DNA of 64,000 nt from Curtobacterium flaccumfaciens pv. betae (GCF_026241855.1 NZ_JAPJDC010000001.1:1550001-1614000), one strand, 5' to 3'. Positions 17,035-26,566 are shown, counted from the stretch's first letter. A program made the numbers and translations. The notes: generated by a model from the sequence alone, not told the origin.

Positions 17035-17068
17035 GGAAGCCCGCCCCGACGACGCGGGACGGGCCTCC
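17035..17068 (-). terminator. fabF terminator, GGAGGCCCG family
   Basis: On the minus strand GGAGGCCCGTCCCG pairs with CGGGGCGGGCTTCC (14 bp with two G-U pairs) around a six-base loop, starting 19 bases after the fabF stop. It has no T-run. It shares its core with the hairpins at 8.3, 44.5, 47.8 and 49.5 kb. Confidence 0.7.
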
Positions 17069-17087
17069 TGGCAGAGGGTGTGACGGA

Positions 17088-18332
17088 TCAGACGCTGCGG
17101 AACGCGACCACGGCGTTGTGGCCGCCGAAGCCGAACGAGTTGCTGACCGCGAGCAGGTCGCCCTCGGGCAGCGCACGCGGCTCGCGGGCGACATCCATGA
17201 CGATCTCCGGGTCCTGGTCGTGCAGGTTGATCGTCGGCGGGGCGACGCGGTTGTGCAGTGCGAGGACGGTGAAGACCGCCTCGATCGCACCGGCACCACC
17301 GAGCAGGTGCCCCGTGGACGCCTTGGTGGCGGACACCACGACGTCGTCCAGGTGGTCGCCGAAGACCCGACGCATCGCGTGGTACTCGGCGACGTCACCG
17401 ACGGGGGTCGAGGTGGCGTGCGCGTTGACGTGCACGACGTCCTCGATGCTCGCGTCGGCGTGCTCGAGGGCCTGCAGGACCGCACGGGCGGCGGCGCTGC
17501 CCTCGGGGTCCGGCGCAGTGATGTGGAAGGCATCGGAGGTGATGCCGGAGCCGGCGACCTCGGCGTAGATCGTCGCACCGCGGGCTTCCGCGTGCTCCTT
17601 CGACTCGAGGATGAGCGCTGCTGCGCCGTCACCGAGCACGAAGCCGTCACGCGTGACGTCGTACGGACGCGAGGCGGTCTCGGGGGAGTCGTTGCGGCGC
17701 GACAGGGCCTGCATCGCGGCGAACGCGGCCAGCGGGAGCGGGTGCAGCGCGGCCTCGGCGCCACCCGTGATGACGATGTCGGCGTCGCCGTCGGCGATGT
17801 GCCGGTACGCCTCGGCCAGCGACTCGGTCGAGGACGCGCAGGCCGACAGGTAGGTGCGGGCGCCGCCGCGGGCGCCGAACTCCATCTCGATGGCGGCGGC
17901 GGGGCCGTTCGCCATGAGCATGGGGACCGTCATCGGCAGGACGCGACGCGGGCCCTTCTCGCGCAGGGTGTCCCAGGCGTCGAGCAGCGTGTTGACGCCA
18001 CCGATGCCGGTCGCCCAGTCGACGATCAGGCGCTCGGGGACGACCGACTCGTCGTCGATGCCGGCGTCGGCCCAGGCCTCGCGCGCCGCGACGAGCGACA
18101 GCTGCGACGAGGGGTCGAGGCGCTTCGACTCGGGGCGGGTGAGCTGGTCGGTGAGGAACCGGCGCGCCTGGCCGGCGAACTCGACGGGGAGCTCGAGCTC
18201 GGCGTAGCGGGGGTCCTCGATGCGGGTGATGCCGGACTTGCCGGCGAGCAGCGCGTCCCAGGTGTCCGGGGCGGTCGCGGCGAGGGGTGAGATCGCACCG
18301 ATCCCGGTGACGACGACGGTCTTCTTGGTCAT
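17088..18332 (-). CDS. fabF: Beta-ketoacyl-ACP synthase II
   Basis: Condenses malonyl-ACP with a growing acyl-ACP in fatty-acid elongation. The 414-aa chain has the Cys-His-His triad of KAS I/II: Cys165 in LSACASSTE, His305 in VNAHATSTPVGD and His342 in KASTGHLLGGAGA. Length is normal. It is the last gene of the minus-strand fabD-fabH-acpP-fabF set. An 87-bp gap with a 16-bp-stem hairpin separates it from acpP, which would lower its expression relative to ACP. Confidence 0.97.
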   Translation of the reverse strand: MTKKTVVVTGIGAISPLAATAPDTWDALLAGKSGITRIEDPRYAELELPVEFAGQARRFLTDQLTRPESKRLDPSSQLSLVAAREAWADAGIDDESVVPERLIVDWATGIGGVNTLLDAWDTLREKGPRRVLPMTVPMLMANGPAAAIEMEFGARGGARTYLSACASSTESLAEAYRHIADGDADIVITGGAEAALHPLPLAAFAAMQALSRRNDSPETASRPYDVTRDGFVLGDGAAALILESKEHAEARGATIYAEVAGSGITSDAFHITAPDPEGSAAARAVLQALEHADASIEDVVHVNAHATSTPVGDVAEYHAMRRVFGDHLDDVVVSATKASTGHLLGGAGAIEAVFTVLALHNRVAPPTINLHDQDPEIVMDVAREPRALPEGDLLAVSNSFGFGGHNAVVAFRSV

Positions 18333-18367
18333 GGGACGACGTGTTCTTTCGTTGGGGTGAACAAGAT

Positions 18368-18407
18368 GAGCGCCGTGGCCCGCAGGGGTCCGCGGGCCGC
18401 GGCGCTC
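18368..18407 (-). terminator. Intercistronic hairpin between acpP and fabF
   Basis: GAGCGCC-GT-GGCCCGC (18368-18383) pairs with 18392-18407 to give a 16-bp stem with one G-U pair and an eight-base loop. It lies 12 bases after the acpP stop. Placement suggests partial termination or 3' protection that keeps acpP mRNA above fabF mRNA. Confidence 0.75.
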
Positions 18408-18419
18408 AGGAAGCTCGTG

Positions 18420-18668
18420 TCAGGCCTGGGCCTTGACGATGTAGTCGACCGCGTTGCCCACGGTCTTGAGGTTCTTGACCTCTTCGTCCGGGATCTTCAC
18501 GTCGAACTTCTCCTCGGCGTTCACCACGATGGTCATCATCGAGATGGAGTCGATGTCGAGGTCGTCCGTGAAGGACTTGTCGGCGGCGACGGTGTCGGTG
18601 GCGATACCGGTCTCGTCGTTGATCAGCTCGGCCAGACCGGCGAGGACTTCTTCGTTGGACAGGGCCAT
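18420..18668 (-). CDS. acpP: Acyl carrier protein
   Basis: 82 aa, acidic, four-helix ACP. The phosphopantetheine site is DLDIDSIS with Ser41; Ile replaces the Leu that usually follows this Ser. FDVKIPDEEVKNLKTVGNAVDYI is the standard helix III-IV region. The ATG has a GGAG ribosome site (AAGGAGAACACTC). It sits between fabH and fabF, the usual actinobacterial order, and carries all intermediates of the pathway. Confidence 0.97.
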   Translation of the reverse strand: MALSNEEVLAGLAELINDETGIATDTVAADKSFTDDLDIDSISMMTIVVNAEEKFDVKIPDEEVKNLKTVGNAVDYIVKAQA

Positions 18669-18790
18669 GAGTGTTCTCCTTGAAGGGGGGTGTCGTTTGA
18701 CCGTTGACCAGCCTAGGGCACGCGGGGTCCGGGTGCGCGGAGGCTCGTCGGGATGGGGACCGGGCGCGCGGCTGCGCGACCGGGCGGGGA

Positions 18791-19843
18791 TCAGGGGAGG
18801 ACGACCACCTGCGCACCGAAGACGAGTCCGGCGCCGAAGCCGATCTGCAGGGCGAGGCCGCCCGACAGGTCCGGGTGCTCCTCGAGCAGGCGGTGCGTGG
18901 CGAGCGGGATGCTCGCGGCGGAGGTGTTGCCGGTGGTGGTGATGTCGCGGGCGATCGTCACCGTCTCGGGCAGGCCGAGCTGCTTGGCGAACTCGTCGAT
19001 GATGCGGATGTTCGCCTGGTGCGGCACGAAGGCGGCGAGGTCCTCGGGGCGGACTCCAGCGGTCTCGAGCGCCTGGCGGGCGACCTTGACCATCTCCCAG
19101 ACGGCCCAGCGGAACACCGTCTGCCCGGCCTGGCGCATGGTCGGACGCGGTGCGCCGGCCTCCCACTCGTTGTAGGTCGCGGTCATGCCGATGGCGTCCC
19201 ACTTCGAGCCGTCGGAACCCCAGATGGTGGGGGCGATGCCCGGGAAGTCGCTCGGGCCGATCACGGCGGCGCCGGCACCGTCCCCGAGCAGGAACGAGAT
19301 CGAGCGGTCGGTCGGGTCGACGACGTCGCTGAGCTTCTCGGCGCCGACGACCAGCACGTGGTCGGCGAGTCCGGACTTGATGAACGAGTCGGCCTGGGCG
19401 ATGCCGTAGGCGTACCCGGCGCAGGCGGCGCTGATGTCGTACGCGGCCGCCGGGGTGGCCCCGATGCGCTCGGCGAGCAGCGACGCCATCGACGGGGTGG
19501 CGACGGTGTGCGTGACGGTGCTCACGAGCACGACGCCGATCTGGGACGGCTCGATGCCGGCCTTCTCGATGGCCTCGCGCGCGGCGGCCTCGGCGAGGTC
19601 GACGGCCTCGACGTCCTTGCCCGCGCGCTTGCGGGTGATGATGCCGGTGCGCTGCCGGATCCACTCGTCGGACGAGTCGATCGGGCCGACGAGGTCGTCG
19701 TTCGGCACGACGTTCTCGCCGCGGGCGGCGCCGAACGCCAGGATCCGGGTGAACTCGTGGCCGCGGCGCTGCTGGAGCAGCGGGCGCGCGGATCCGGTCG
19801 GGAGGCCCGTGGGGGCGTCCGTCGGGGTGGTCGGGTCGGTCAT
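18791..19843 (-). CDS. fabH: Beta-ketoacyl-ACP synthase III
   Basis: Starts fatty-acid synthesis by condensing an acyl-CoA with malonyl-ACP. 350 aa with the Cys-His-Asn triad: Cys141 in DISAACAGY, His275 in FVPHQANIRI and Asn306 in TTGNTSAAS. The N-terminus has about 30 extra residues rich in Pro and Thr. The ATG overlaps the fabD stop (ATGA), so the two are translationally coupled. In actinobacteria this enzyme often prefers branched primers and sets the iso/anteiso fatty-acid profile; that is family knowledge. Confidence 0.96.
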   Translation of the reverse strand: MTDPTTPTDAPTGLPTGSARPLLQQRRGHEFTRILAFGAARGENVVPNDDLVGPIDSSDEWIRQRTGIITRKRAGKDVEAVDLAEAAAREAIEKAGIEPSQIGVVLVSTVTHTVATPSMASLLAERIGATPAAAYDISAACAGYAYGIAQADSFIKSGLADHVLVVGAEKLSDVVDPTDRSISFLLGDGAGAAVIGPSDFPGIAPTIWGSDGSKWDAIGMTATYNEWEAGAPRPTMRQAGQTVFRWAVWEMVKVARQALETAGVRPEDLAAFVPHQANIRIIDEFAKQLGLPETVTIARDITTTGNTSAASIPLATHRLLEEHPDLSGGLALQIGFGAGLVFGAQVVVLP

Positions 19844-20781
19844 GCGGTTGCGTCTGCTTCCTGGCCCGCGCGCTGCAGCAGGTCGATCGCTGCAGGCAGG
19901 TCGTCGGGGGTCTTGATGGCGACGGTCGGCGTGCCGCGGAGGCCGCGCTTCGCCAGGCCGACGAGGGCACCGGCGGGTGCGAGCTCGATGATGCCGGTCA
20001 CGCCGGCGGTGGAGAAGGACTCCATGACCGCGTCCCAGTGCACGGGGTTCGCGATCTGCTGGACCATCAGGTCGACGAAGCGGCGGCCGTCGTCGACCCG
20101 GGAGCCGTCGGCGTTCGTCCAGATCGGCAGGGTCGGGTCCTGCACCGTGGCGGCGGCCGCGACCGGGGCGACCCGCTCTACGGCGGGGGCCATGTACCGG
20201 GTGTGGAACGCACCGGCCACGGCGAGCGGGATCACGCGGGCCTTGGCGGGCGGGTCGGCGGCGAGGGCCGCGATCGCGTCGGCCGCACCGGCGACGACGG
20301 TCTGGCCGCCACCGTTGTGGTTCGCGGGCACCAGGCCGTGCTCGGCGAGGGCTGCGGCCACGGCGTCCGCGTCGCCACCGAGGACGGCGGCCATCGAGGT
20401 CGGCTCGAGCGCGGCGGCGTCGGCCATGGCCCGGCCGCGTTCGGCGACCAGGGCGACGGCGTCGGTCGGCTCGAGGATCCCGGCGACCGCGGCGGCGGTG
20501 AACTCGCCCACCGAGTGTCCGGCGACCCCGCCCACCAGGGCGCGACGGCCCTCGGCGAGCAGTGCGTCGGCGGTCACCAGACCGGCGGCGACGATGAGGG
20601 GCTGTGCGAGCGCGGTGTCCTTGATGGTGTCCGCGTCGGAGTTCGTGCCGTGCTCGGCGAGGTCGACGCCGATCGACTCCGACCACTGCCCGACTCGTTC
20701 ACGAACGGTGGCGTCCTCGAGCCAGGGGGCGAGGAAGCCGGGGGTCTGGGAGCCCTGTCCGGGCGCGACGACGACGATCAC
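19840..20781 (-). CDS. fabD: Malonyl-CoA:ACP transacylase
   Basis: Loads malonate onto ACP. 313 aa from the GTG at 20781, chosen because it gives the conserved start IVVVAPGQGSQTPGF and has an AGGA site; a longer in-frame start at 20832 runs through the regulatory palindrome and is unlikely. The nucleophile is Ser90 in GHSVGEF, and the partner His193 lies in GAFHTRYM. It is the first gene of the fab set, just downstream of the regulator gene and a large nested inverted repeat. Confidence 0.95.
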   Translation of the reverse strand: MIVVVAPGQGSQTPGFLAPWLEDATVRERVGQWSESIGVDLAEHGTNSDADTIKDTALAQPLIVAAGLVTADALLAEGRRALVGGVAGHSVGEFTAAAVAGILEPTDAVALVAERGRAMADAAALEPTSMAAVLGGDADAVAAALAEHGLVPANHNGGGQTVVAGAADAIAALAADPPAKARVIPLAVAGAFHTRYMAPAVERVAPVAAAATVQDPTLPIWTNADGSRVDDGRRFVDLMVQQIANPVHWDAVMESFSTAGVTGIIELAPAGALVGLAKRGLRGTPTVAIKTPDDLPAAIDLLQRAGQEADATA

Positions 20782-20801
20782 CGGACAATCCTCGCGTTCT
20801 C

Positions 20802-20847
20802 GTCCCGCGGGGCCCGTGTGGACTTCCCACACGAATCCCCGCGGGAC
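20802..20847. promoter_or_regulatory. Nested inverted repeat upstream of fabD
   Basis: Outer arms GTCCCGCGGGG (20802-20812) and 20837-20847 are exact complements. Inside them, CGTGTGG (20815-20821) and CCACACG (20827-20833) form a second perfect repeat around ACTTC. The element ends about 20 bp before the fabD GTG and begins 12 bp after the regulator gene stop. It could be an operator for the adjacent FasR-like protein or a leader hairpin. The inner TGTGG..CCACA element looks like a protein site. Confidence 0.65.
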
Positions 20848-20859
20848 ATTGTTGGTTCT

Positions 20860-22086
20860 CTACCGCCGTGGGGTGATGCGGCGGCGTCCGGTCGCGGACT
20901 CGGACATCGCGCCGAGGATGAGCGCCGACTGCACGATCAGGGCGTCACGGGCGTGCGTGGCGTCCCAGCCGATGATGTCGGCGACCCGGCGCAGGCGGTA
21001 GCGCACGGTGTTCGGGTGCACGAAGAGCTCGCGCGCCGTGGCCTCGAGCGAACGCCCGGTGTCCAGGTAGCACCAGAGCGTCTGCAGGAGCTCGGTGGAC
21101 TGGTCCTTGAGCGGGACGTAGATGCGCTGCACCAGGGCCGACCGGGCGAGGGGGTCGCCAGCCAGGGCCCGCTCGGGCAGCAGGTCGTCGGCCAGGGCCG
21201 GGCGGGGCACGCCACGCCAGGCACGCGCGACGGCGAACCCGGCGAGGGCGGCCTTCGCGCTCGTCGAGGCGTCGACGACCCCGGGGACCTCGTTGCCGAG
21301 CACCAGGTGACCCTCGCCGAACAGGGGTTCGAGGGCCTGCGCGATGGTCGTGAAGGAGACAGGCTCCTCGCCCTCGGGGACGTCGTCGCGCGGGGTTGCG
21401 CGGCCGATCACCACGACGAGCCGCGATCCCTGGACCCCGACCAGCACGTCGGCGTCCATGTGCCGTGCGGTGCGCCGGACCTGGTCGACCTCGAGCTGCT
21501 TCGGTGCGGTACCGACGAGCACCGCGACCTCGCCGTGGCCGTGCCACCCGAGGGCGGCGATGCGGGAGGGCAGTTCGTCGTCGTACTCGCCGGAGAGGAT
21601 CGAGTCGACCACGAGCGCTTCGAGCCGGGCATCCCACAGGCCACGGGCCTCGGCCGCGCGGGCGTAGACGTCGGCGGCGGCGAACGCGATGTCGCGGGAG
21701 TACTTGAGGATCGCCTCCTGCAGCATCTCGTCGTCGGCGGCGCGTTCCTCGACCACGGTCACCACGACGCGGATGAGCTGCAGGGTCTGCTGCAGGCTCA
21801 CCGAGCGCAGGAGTTCCCGCGGGGCGGACCCGAAGACGTCGGCCGCGGCGATCCACGGCGTCGACGCGGTGCCCTCGAGCCAGCTGATGAACGAGGTGAT
21901 GCCGGCCTGGGCGACGAGGCCCACGGCGGAGCGGCGCCCCGGCGGCATCTCGCTGTACCAGGGGAGCGTGTCCTCGAGTCGCTTGATCGTGGCGGTGGAG
22001 AGTTCTCCGGACACCTGACGGAGCCAGGAGAGCGCACGCTCGCGCGCGCTCTCCTGGCTCTCGTGGTCCGGGCGGACCGTCGTCAC
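20860..22086 (-). CDS. fasR: PucR-type transcriptional regulator of fatty-acid synthesis (FasR-like)
   Basis: 408 aa. The C-terminal helix-turn-helix of the PucR/CdaR class is clear: LDTGRSLEATARELFVHPNTVRYRLRRVADIIGWD, about residues 340-375. The middle is a GGDEF-like degenerate domain found in this class. The gene lies directly upstream of fabD on the same strand. Streptomyces FasR, of similar architecture and in the same position, is described as activating the fabD-fabH-acpP-fabF operon; assignment here rests on that synteny. The start is seven bases after the aceE stop, so it may also be read from the aceE transcript, linking acetyl-CoA supply to lipid synthesis. Confidence 0.88.
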   Translation of the reverse strand: MTTVRPDHESQESARERALSWLRQVSGELSTATIKRLEDTLPWYSEMPPGRRSAVGLVAQAGITSFISWLEGTASTPWIAAADVFGSAPRELLRSVSLQQTLQLIRVVVTVVEERAADDEMLQEAILKYSRDIAFAAADVYARAAEARGLWDARLEALVVDSILSGEYDDELPSRIAALGWHGHGEVAVLVGTAPKQLEVDQVRRTARHMDADVLVGVQGSRLVVVIGRATPRDDVPEGEEPVSFTTIAQALEPLFGEGHLVLGNEVPGVVDASTSAKAALAGFAVARAWRGVPRPALADDLLPERALAGDPLARSALVQRIYVPLKDQSTELLQTLWCYLDTGRSLEATARELFVHPNTVRYRLRRVADIIGWDATHARDALIVQSALILGAMSESATGRRRITPRR

Positions 22087-22093
22087 GGGTTGA

Positions 22094-24838
22094 TCAGCTC
22101 TCGCCGCCCGCGCTGCCGGTGGTGCCGGCGGTCACGTCGTGCAGGCGGTACTTGTCGATCGCCTGCTGGACGAGCGCGCCGTCGACCTTGCCCTGGCGGG
22201 CGAGCTGCTGCAGCGTCCGCACGACGACCGAGGGGCCGTCGATGTGGAAGAAGCGGCGAGCGGCCGGACGGGTGTCCGAGAAGCCGAAGCCGTCGGCGCC
22301 GAGCGTGGCGTAGTCGGTCGGCACGAACGGGCGGATCTGCTCCTGCACCAGGTGCATGAAGTCGCTCACGGCGACGACCGGGCCCTCGGTGCCGAGCAGA
22401 CGCTCGGTGACGAACGGCGTGCGGGCCGGTTCGTTCGGGTTGAGGAACGCCTGCTGCTCGGCGGCCACACCGTCGCGGTACAGCTCACCCCAGCTCGTGA
22501 CGCTCCAGACGTCGGCCGACACGCCCCAGTCCTCGGCGAGGAGCTGCTGCGCCTCGAGGATCCACGGCACGGCGACACCGGACGCGAGCAGCTGGGCCTT
22601 CGGGCCGTCGTGCTCGCTCGCCTTGAGCAGGTACATCCCCTTGAGGATGCCCTCGACGTCGACGCCCTCGGGCTCGGCCGGCTGCACCAGCGGCTCGTTG
22701 TAGACCGTCAGGTAGTACATGACGTTCGGGTCGGCGTGCTTCGGCGAGCCGTCCTCGTTCGTGCCGTACATGCGGTCGAGGCCGGCCTTGACGATGTGGC
22801 CGATCTCGTAGCCGTACGCCGGATCGTACGAGACGACTGCCGGGTTCGTCGTGGCGAGGAGCGGCGAGTGGCCGTCCGCGTGCTGCAGGCCTTCGCCCGT
22901 CAGCGTGGTGCGGCCGGCGGTGGCGCCGATCATGAAGCCACGGGTCATCTGGTCGCCGGCGGCCCAGATGGCGTCGCCGGTGCGCTGGAACCCGAACATC
23001 GAGTAGAAGACGTAGACCGGGATGAGCGGCTCGCCCTGCGTCGAGTACGAGGTACCGACCGCGGTGAACGCCGCGAGGGCACCCGCCTCGTTGATGCCGA
23101 CGTGGATGATCTGGCCCTGCGGGCTCTCCTTGTAGGCCAACAGGAGCTCGCGGTCGACCGACGTGTAGTGCTGGCCGTTCGGGTTGTAGATCTTCGCCGA
23201 CGGGAAGTAGGCGTCCATGCCGAAGGTGCGTGCTTCGTCCGGGATGATCGGGACCACGCGGTCGCCGAAGTCGGGCGAGCGCAGCAGGTCCTTCAGCAGG
23301 CGCGCGAACGCCATGGTGGTGGCGACCTCCTGCTTGCCGGAGCCCTTCTTGACGACCTGGTACTTCGAGTCGTCCGGCAGCGTGAACTGCGTGTACTTCG
23401 TACGACGTTCCGGCACGTAGCCACCGAGCGCGCGACGACGCTCGTGCATGTACTGGATCGCCTCGTCGTCGTTGCCCGGGTGGTAGTACGGCGGCGTGTA
23501 GGGGTTCTCCTCCAGCTGCGCGTCGGAGATCGGGATGCGCATCTCGTCGCGGAACTGCTTGAGGTTGTCGAGCGTGAGCTTCTTCATCTGGTGGGTCGCG
23601 TTGCGGCCCTCGAAGCTCGGGCCGAGGCCGTAGCCCTTGACCGTCTTCGCCAGGATGACGGTCGGCTGGCCCTTGTGCTCGGTCGCGGCCTTGAACGCGG
23701 CGTAGACCTTGCGGTAGTCGTGGCCACCGCGCTTGAGGTTCCAGATCTGGTCGTCGGTGTAGTCCTTGACGAGCTCGAGCGCCTTCGGGTCGCGCCCGAA
23801 GAAGTTCTCGCGCACGTAGGCACCGTTCTCGGCCTTGTACGTCTGGTAGTCGCCGTCCGGCGTCTGGTTCATCAGGTTGAGGAGCGCGCCCTCGGTGTCA
23901 CGGGCGAGCAGGTCGTCCCACTCGCGGCCCCAGACGACCTTGATGACGTTCCAGCCCGCACCGCGGAAGAACGCTTCGAGCTCCTGGATGATCTTGCCGT
24001 TGCCACGGACCGGACCGTCGAGTCGCTGCAGGTTGCAGTTGATGACGAAGTTCAGGTTGTCGAGGCCGTCGTTCGCGGCGACCTGGAGCTGCCCGCGGGA
24101 CTCGACCTCGTCCATCTCGCCGTCGCCCAGGAACGCCCAGACCTGCTGGTCCATGGCGTCCTTGATGCCGCGGTTCGACAGGTACTTGGCCTGCTGCGCC
24201 TGGTAGATCGCGTTGATCGGGCCGATGCCCATCGACACGGTCGGGAACTGCCAGAAGTGCGGCATGAGGCGCGGGTGCGGGTAGGACGACAGGCCGCCGC
24301 CGGCGTGCGACTTCTCCTGCCGGAACCCGTCGAGCTGGTCCTCGGAGAGGCGCCCTTCCATGTACGCGCGGGCGTACATGCCGGGGGAGGCGTGGCCCTG
24401 GAAGAAGACCTGGTCGCCACCGGAGGGGTGGTCCTGCGCGCGGAAGAAGTGGTTGTAGCCGACCTCGTACATCGCAGCGCTGGACGCGTACGTCGAGATG
24501 TGCCCGCCGACCCCGATGCCGGGACGCTGTGCACGGTGCACCGTGATGGCCGCGTTCCAGCGGATCCAGCGGCGGTACCGGCGCTCCAGCTCTTCGTCGC
24601 CGGGGAACTCCGGCTCGTTCTCCGGCGCGATGGTGTTCACGTAGTCCGTCGTCGGGACCATCGGCACACCGAGGTGCAGTTCCTTGGACCGCTTGAGCAG
24701 GCTCAGCATGATCTCGCGACCGCGCTGGTGTCCGTGGGTCTGGACCAGCCCGTCGAGGGACTCACGCCATTCGGCGGTCTCCTGCGGATCCTGGTCGTTC
24801 GCCCCGGCGCTGTACGGGTCCTGGTCGTTCACCGTCAC
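22094..24838 (-). CDS. aceE: Pyruvate dehydrogenase E1 component (homodimeric)
   Basis: Thiamine-diphosphate enzyme that decarboxylates pyruvate and passes the acetyl group to the E2 lipoyl domain. 914 aa from the GTG at 24838, the usual size for the actinobacterial and gamma-proteobacterial type. The N-terminus is [12 protein letters not shown]; the longer in-frame extension is shadow. The TPP-binding region reads [18 protein letters not shown], followed by [20 protein letters not shown]. Three transketolase-like domains follow in order, ending at TGSAGGES. It is divergent from the peroxiredoxin gene and upstream of fasR. Confidence 0.97.
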   Translation of the reverse strand: MTVNDQDPYSAGANDQDPQETAEWRESLDGLVQTHGHQRGREIMLSLLKRSKELHLGVPMVPTTDYVNTIAPENEPEFPGDEELERRYRRWIRWNAAITVHRAQRPGIGVGGHISTYASSAAMYEVGYNHFFRAQDHPSGGDQVFFQGHASPGMYARAYMEGRLSEDQLDGFRQEKSHAGGGLSSYPHPRLMPHFWQFPTVSMGIGPINAIYQAQQAKYLSNRGIKDAMDQQVWAFLGDGEMDEVESRGQLQVAANDGLDNLNFVINCNLQRLDGPVRGNGKIIQELEAFFRGAGWNVIKVVWGREWDDLLARDTEGALLNLMNQTPDGDYQTYKAENGAYVRENFFGRDPKALELVKDYTDDQIWNLKRGGHDYRKVYAAFKAATEHKGQPTVILAKTVKGYGLGPSFEGRNATHQMKKLTLDNLKQFRDEMRIPISDAQLEENPYTPPYYHPGNDDEAIQYMHERRRALGGYVPERRTKYTQFTLPDDSKYQVVKKGSGKQEVATTMAFARLLKDLLRSPDFGDRVVPIIPDEARTFGMDAYFPSAKIYNPNGQHYTSVDRELLLAYKESPQGQIIHVGINEAGALAAFTAVGTSYSTQGEPLIPVYVFYSMFGFQRTGDAIWAAGDQMTRGFMIGATAGRTTLTGEGLQHADGHSPLLATTNPAVVSYDPAYGYEIGHIVKAGLDRMYGTNEDGSPKHADPNVMYYLTVYNEPLVQPAEPEGVDVEGILKGMYLLKASEHDGPKAQLLASGVAVPWILEAQQLLAEDWGVSADVWSVTSWGELYRDGVAAEQQAFLNPNEPARTPFVTERLLGTEGPVVAVSDFMHLVQEQIRPFVPTDYATLGADGFGFSDTRPAARRFFHIDGPSVVVRTLQQLARQGKVDGALVQQAIDKYRLHDVTAGTTGSAGGES

Positions 24839-24972
24839 CCTTGACCTCGTTCGTTCTCGTGGTGGTGGACATGGTGGCTCCGGTGGTCGGGTCGCGACCG
24901 GCTGGGGCCCCGTCCACTCTAGGCCCCAGGACCGACGCTGATGCTGATGGTGACGTGCAGGTGGACGGGTGC

Positions 24973-25000
24973 TTGCATTCGCGTGTCGTCGGCGTAGCAT
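24973..25000 (+). promoter_or_regulatory. Sigma70-like promoter of the peroxiredoxin gene
   Basis: A -35 TTGCAT (24973-24978) and a -10 TAGCAT (24995-25000) are separated by 16 bp. Transcription would start near 25007, giving a 70-nt leader with a GAGGAAGAAG ribosome site. It lies in the 241-bp region between divergent aceE and this gene. Confidence 0.5.
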
Positions 25001-25079
25001 GGCCGATCGTGCACACGCGATCTGCGGCGCACGGACCCGACGGGCACACCCCTCGCCCGAGGAAGAAGCACACGTAGCG

Positions 25080-25568
25080 ATGGCACTGGAGATCGGCTCA
25101 CTCGCGCCGGACTTCGAGCTCCCGAACCAGTTCGGTGAGCACGTCCGACTCAGCGACTTCCGCGGCAACCGCCCGGTCGCACTCGTCTTCTTCCCGCTGG
25201 CGTTCTCGTCCGGGTGCACGAACGAGCTCTGCACCCTGCAGGACAACATCACGATGTTCCAGGACCAGCGCATCGAGCTCCTCGGCATCTCGGTCGACTC
25301 GAAGGCGACGCTGCGGTCGTTCGCCGAGACGAACGGCTACGACTTCGAGCTGCTCGCCGACTTCTGGCCGCACGGCGCGGTCTCGAAGGAGTACGGCGTG
25401 TTCCTCGAGCACAAGGGCTTCGCCACCCGCGCGACCTTCGTCATCGACGTGCAGGGTCGGATCAAGGCCTCGATCATCACCGAGCCCGGCCTGCAGCGCG
25501 ACGTCGCCGAGTACAAGGCTGCCCTCGACCGGCTCGCCGCCTGCTCGGCACCCGTCCCCGTCGGCTAG
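25080..25568 (+). CDS. Peroxiredoxin (AhpC/TSA, AhpE/Bcp-like)
   Basis: Reduces hydrogen peroxide and organic peroxides. 162 aa from the ATG at 25080; an upstream GTG at 24969 overlaps the promoter and is rejected. The peroxidatic Cys46 lies in [15 protein letters not shown]. Cys51 five residues later could act as resolving Cys, as in Bcp/PrxQ proteins, while the PLAF context resembles Ahp[21 protein letters not shown] block is conserved in the family. The next gene follows after 56 bp. Confidence 0.93.
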   Translation: MALEIGSLAPDFELPNQFGEHVRLSDFRGNRPVALVFFPLAFSSGCTNELCTLQDNITMFQDQRIELLGISVDSKATLRSFAETNGYDFELLADFWPHGAVSKEYGVFLEHKGFATRATFVIDVQGRIKASIITEPGLQRDVAEYKAALDRLAACSAPVPVG

Positions 25569-25581
25569 CGTTCCGAATCCC

Positions 25582-25622
25582 TCCTGACGGACGCGTCCGC
25601 GTCGACGGTCGGACAGGAGGCC
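25582..25622 (+). promoter_or_regulatory. Hairpin that can hide the hydrolase ribosome site
   Basis: CCTCCTG (25582-25588) is the exact complement of CAGGAGG (25616-25622), and the latter is the Shine-Dalgarno sequence of the 25625 gene. The intervening 27 bases can fold further (GGACGCGTCC). A transcript read through from the peroxiredoxin gene would have its ribosome site sequestered. Confidence 0.45.
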
Positions 25623-25624
25623 CG

Positions 25625-26551
25625 GTGCACGCCATCGACACCGACCCACGTGGTCACGGGGTCACCGCTGATGCGTACGCCCCGTACCCGGTGCGCGTCA
25701 CGCCCGGCACCTGGGGGCTGATCCGCACGGTCGTGGAGGCCCCGACCCGGCCCGTCGTGGTGCACCACCGCGCCGGCCCGGACCCGCTCCTGCTGCTGCA
25801 CGGCGTCGCCGGCTCCTGGTCGACGTGGACACCCTTGCTGCACGCCGCACAGGGCGTCGGCGACCGCGGCCTGGTGCTCGTCGACCTGCCCGGCTGGGGG
25901 TCCTCGCCGGCTCCGGACGGTCCGCTCGGGCTCGACGCCGTCACGGGTGCCGTGTCGGCGGTCCTCGGCGCGCTGGGTCTCGGCGCGGTCGACGTGGTCG
26001 GGCACTCCATGGGCGCGTTCGTCGGGTTGCACCTCGCGGTGGTGGCGCCCGAGCGGGTGCGGTCGCTCGCCCTGGTGTCCGGCACCACGGTCGCGACGGC
26101 CGGTGCGGCTCGACACCCGGTGCGGGCGCTCGGCACCCTGCCGGCGTTCACCCTGCTGCGTGCGGGCCTCACGGTGACCGGGGGCGTCGCTCGTCCGCTG
26201 CTCCGGGGGATCGCCCGGGTCGGTCTGTTGCCGCTCGTCGCGGCGCCGGTGTTCACGCGCGTGCGACGCCTGGACCCGAGCGTGCTCGAGGCCTTCGTCG
26301 AGGAACTCCGGCCGGAGCAGTTCACCGAGGCGGCACGGTCGGCGGCGGCGTACGACGTCGACCGGTGGCGCGCCGTCACCTGCCCGGTGACGGCGATCGC
26401 CGGGCGCGACGACGTGTTCGCCCGCGTCTCGGACCTCGAGGCGCTGCGGGTGCTCGTGCCGCAGGTCCGGACGGTGTTGCTCGACGACTGCGGGCACTTC
26501 GCACACGTCGAGCGTCCCGACGCCGTCGCGCGGGAGCTCGGCCTCCGCTGA
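25625..26551 (+). CDS. Alpha/beta-fold hydrolase
   Basis: 308 aa from the GTG at 25625, which follows AGGAGG by three bases of spacing and is the only start with a ribosome site. It has the oxyanion turn LLLLHGVAGSWSTW, nucleophile Ser128 in GHSMG, a cap region (about 150-235), an acid in AGRDDVF (262-263) and His291 or His294 in DCGHFAHVERP. This is the arrangement of small esterases and of C-C hydrolases. It converges on the carrier-protein cluster with only 15 bp between stops. It may or may not belong to that pathway. Confidence 0.87.
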   Translation: MHAIDTDPRGHGVTADAYAPYPVRVTPGTWGLIRTVVEAPTRPVVVHHRAGPDPLLLLHGVAGSWSTWTPLLHAAQGVGDRGLVLVDLPGWGSSPAPDGPLGLDAVTGAVSAVLGALGLGAVDVVGHSMGAFVGLHLAVVAPERVRSLALVSGTTVATAGAARHPVRALGTLPAFTLLRAGLTVTGGVARPLLRGIARVGLLPLVAAPVFTRVRRLDPSVLEAFVEELRPEQFTEAARSAAAYDVDRWRAVTCPVTAIAGRDDVFARVSDLEALRVLVPQVRTVLLDDCGHFAHVERPDAVARELGLR

Positions 26552-26566
26552 GCCGGTCGGGCCGCG

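Noticed and set aside
18669..18790. Internal promoter for acpP in the fabH-acpP gap
   Set aside because: A TAGGCT hexamer and a GTTGACC box are visible, but on inconsistent strands or spacing, so no promoter was called.
22139..24844. 901-codon plus-strand frame opposite aceE
   Set aside because: Shadow of aceE, which has full TPP-enzyme motifs.
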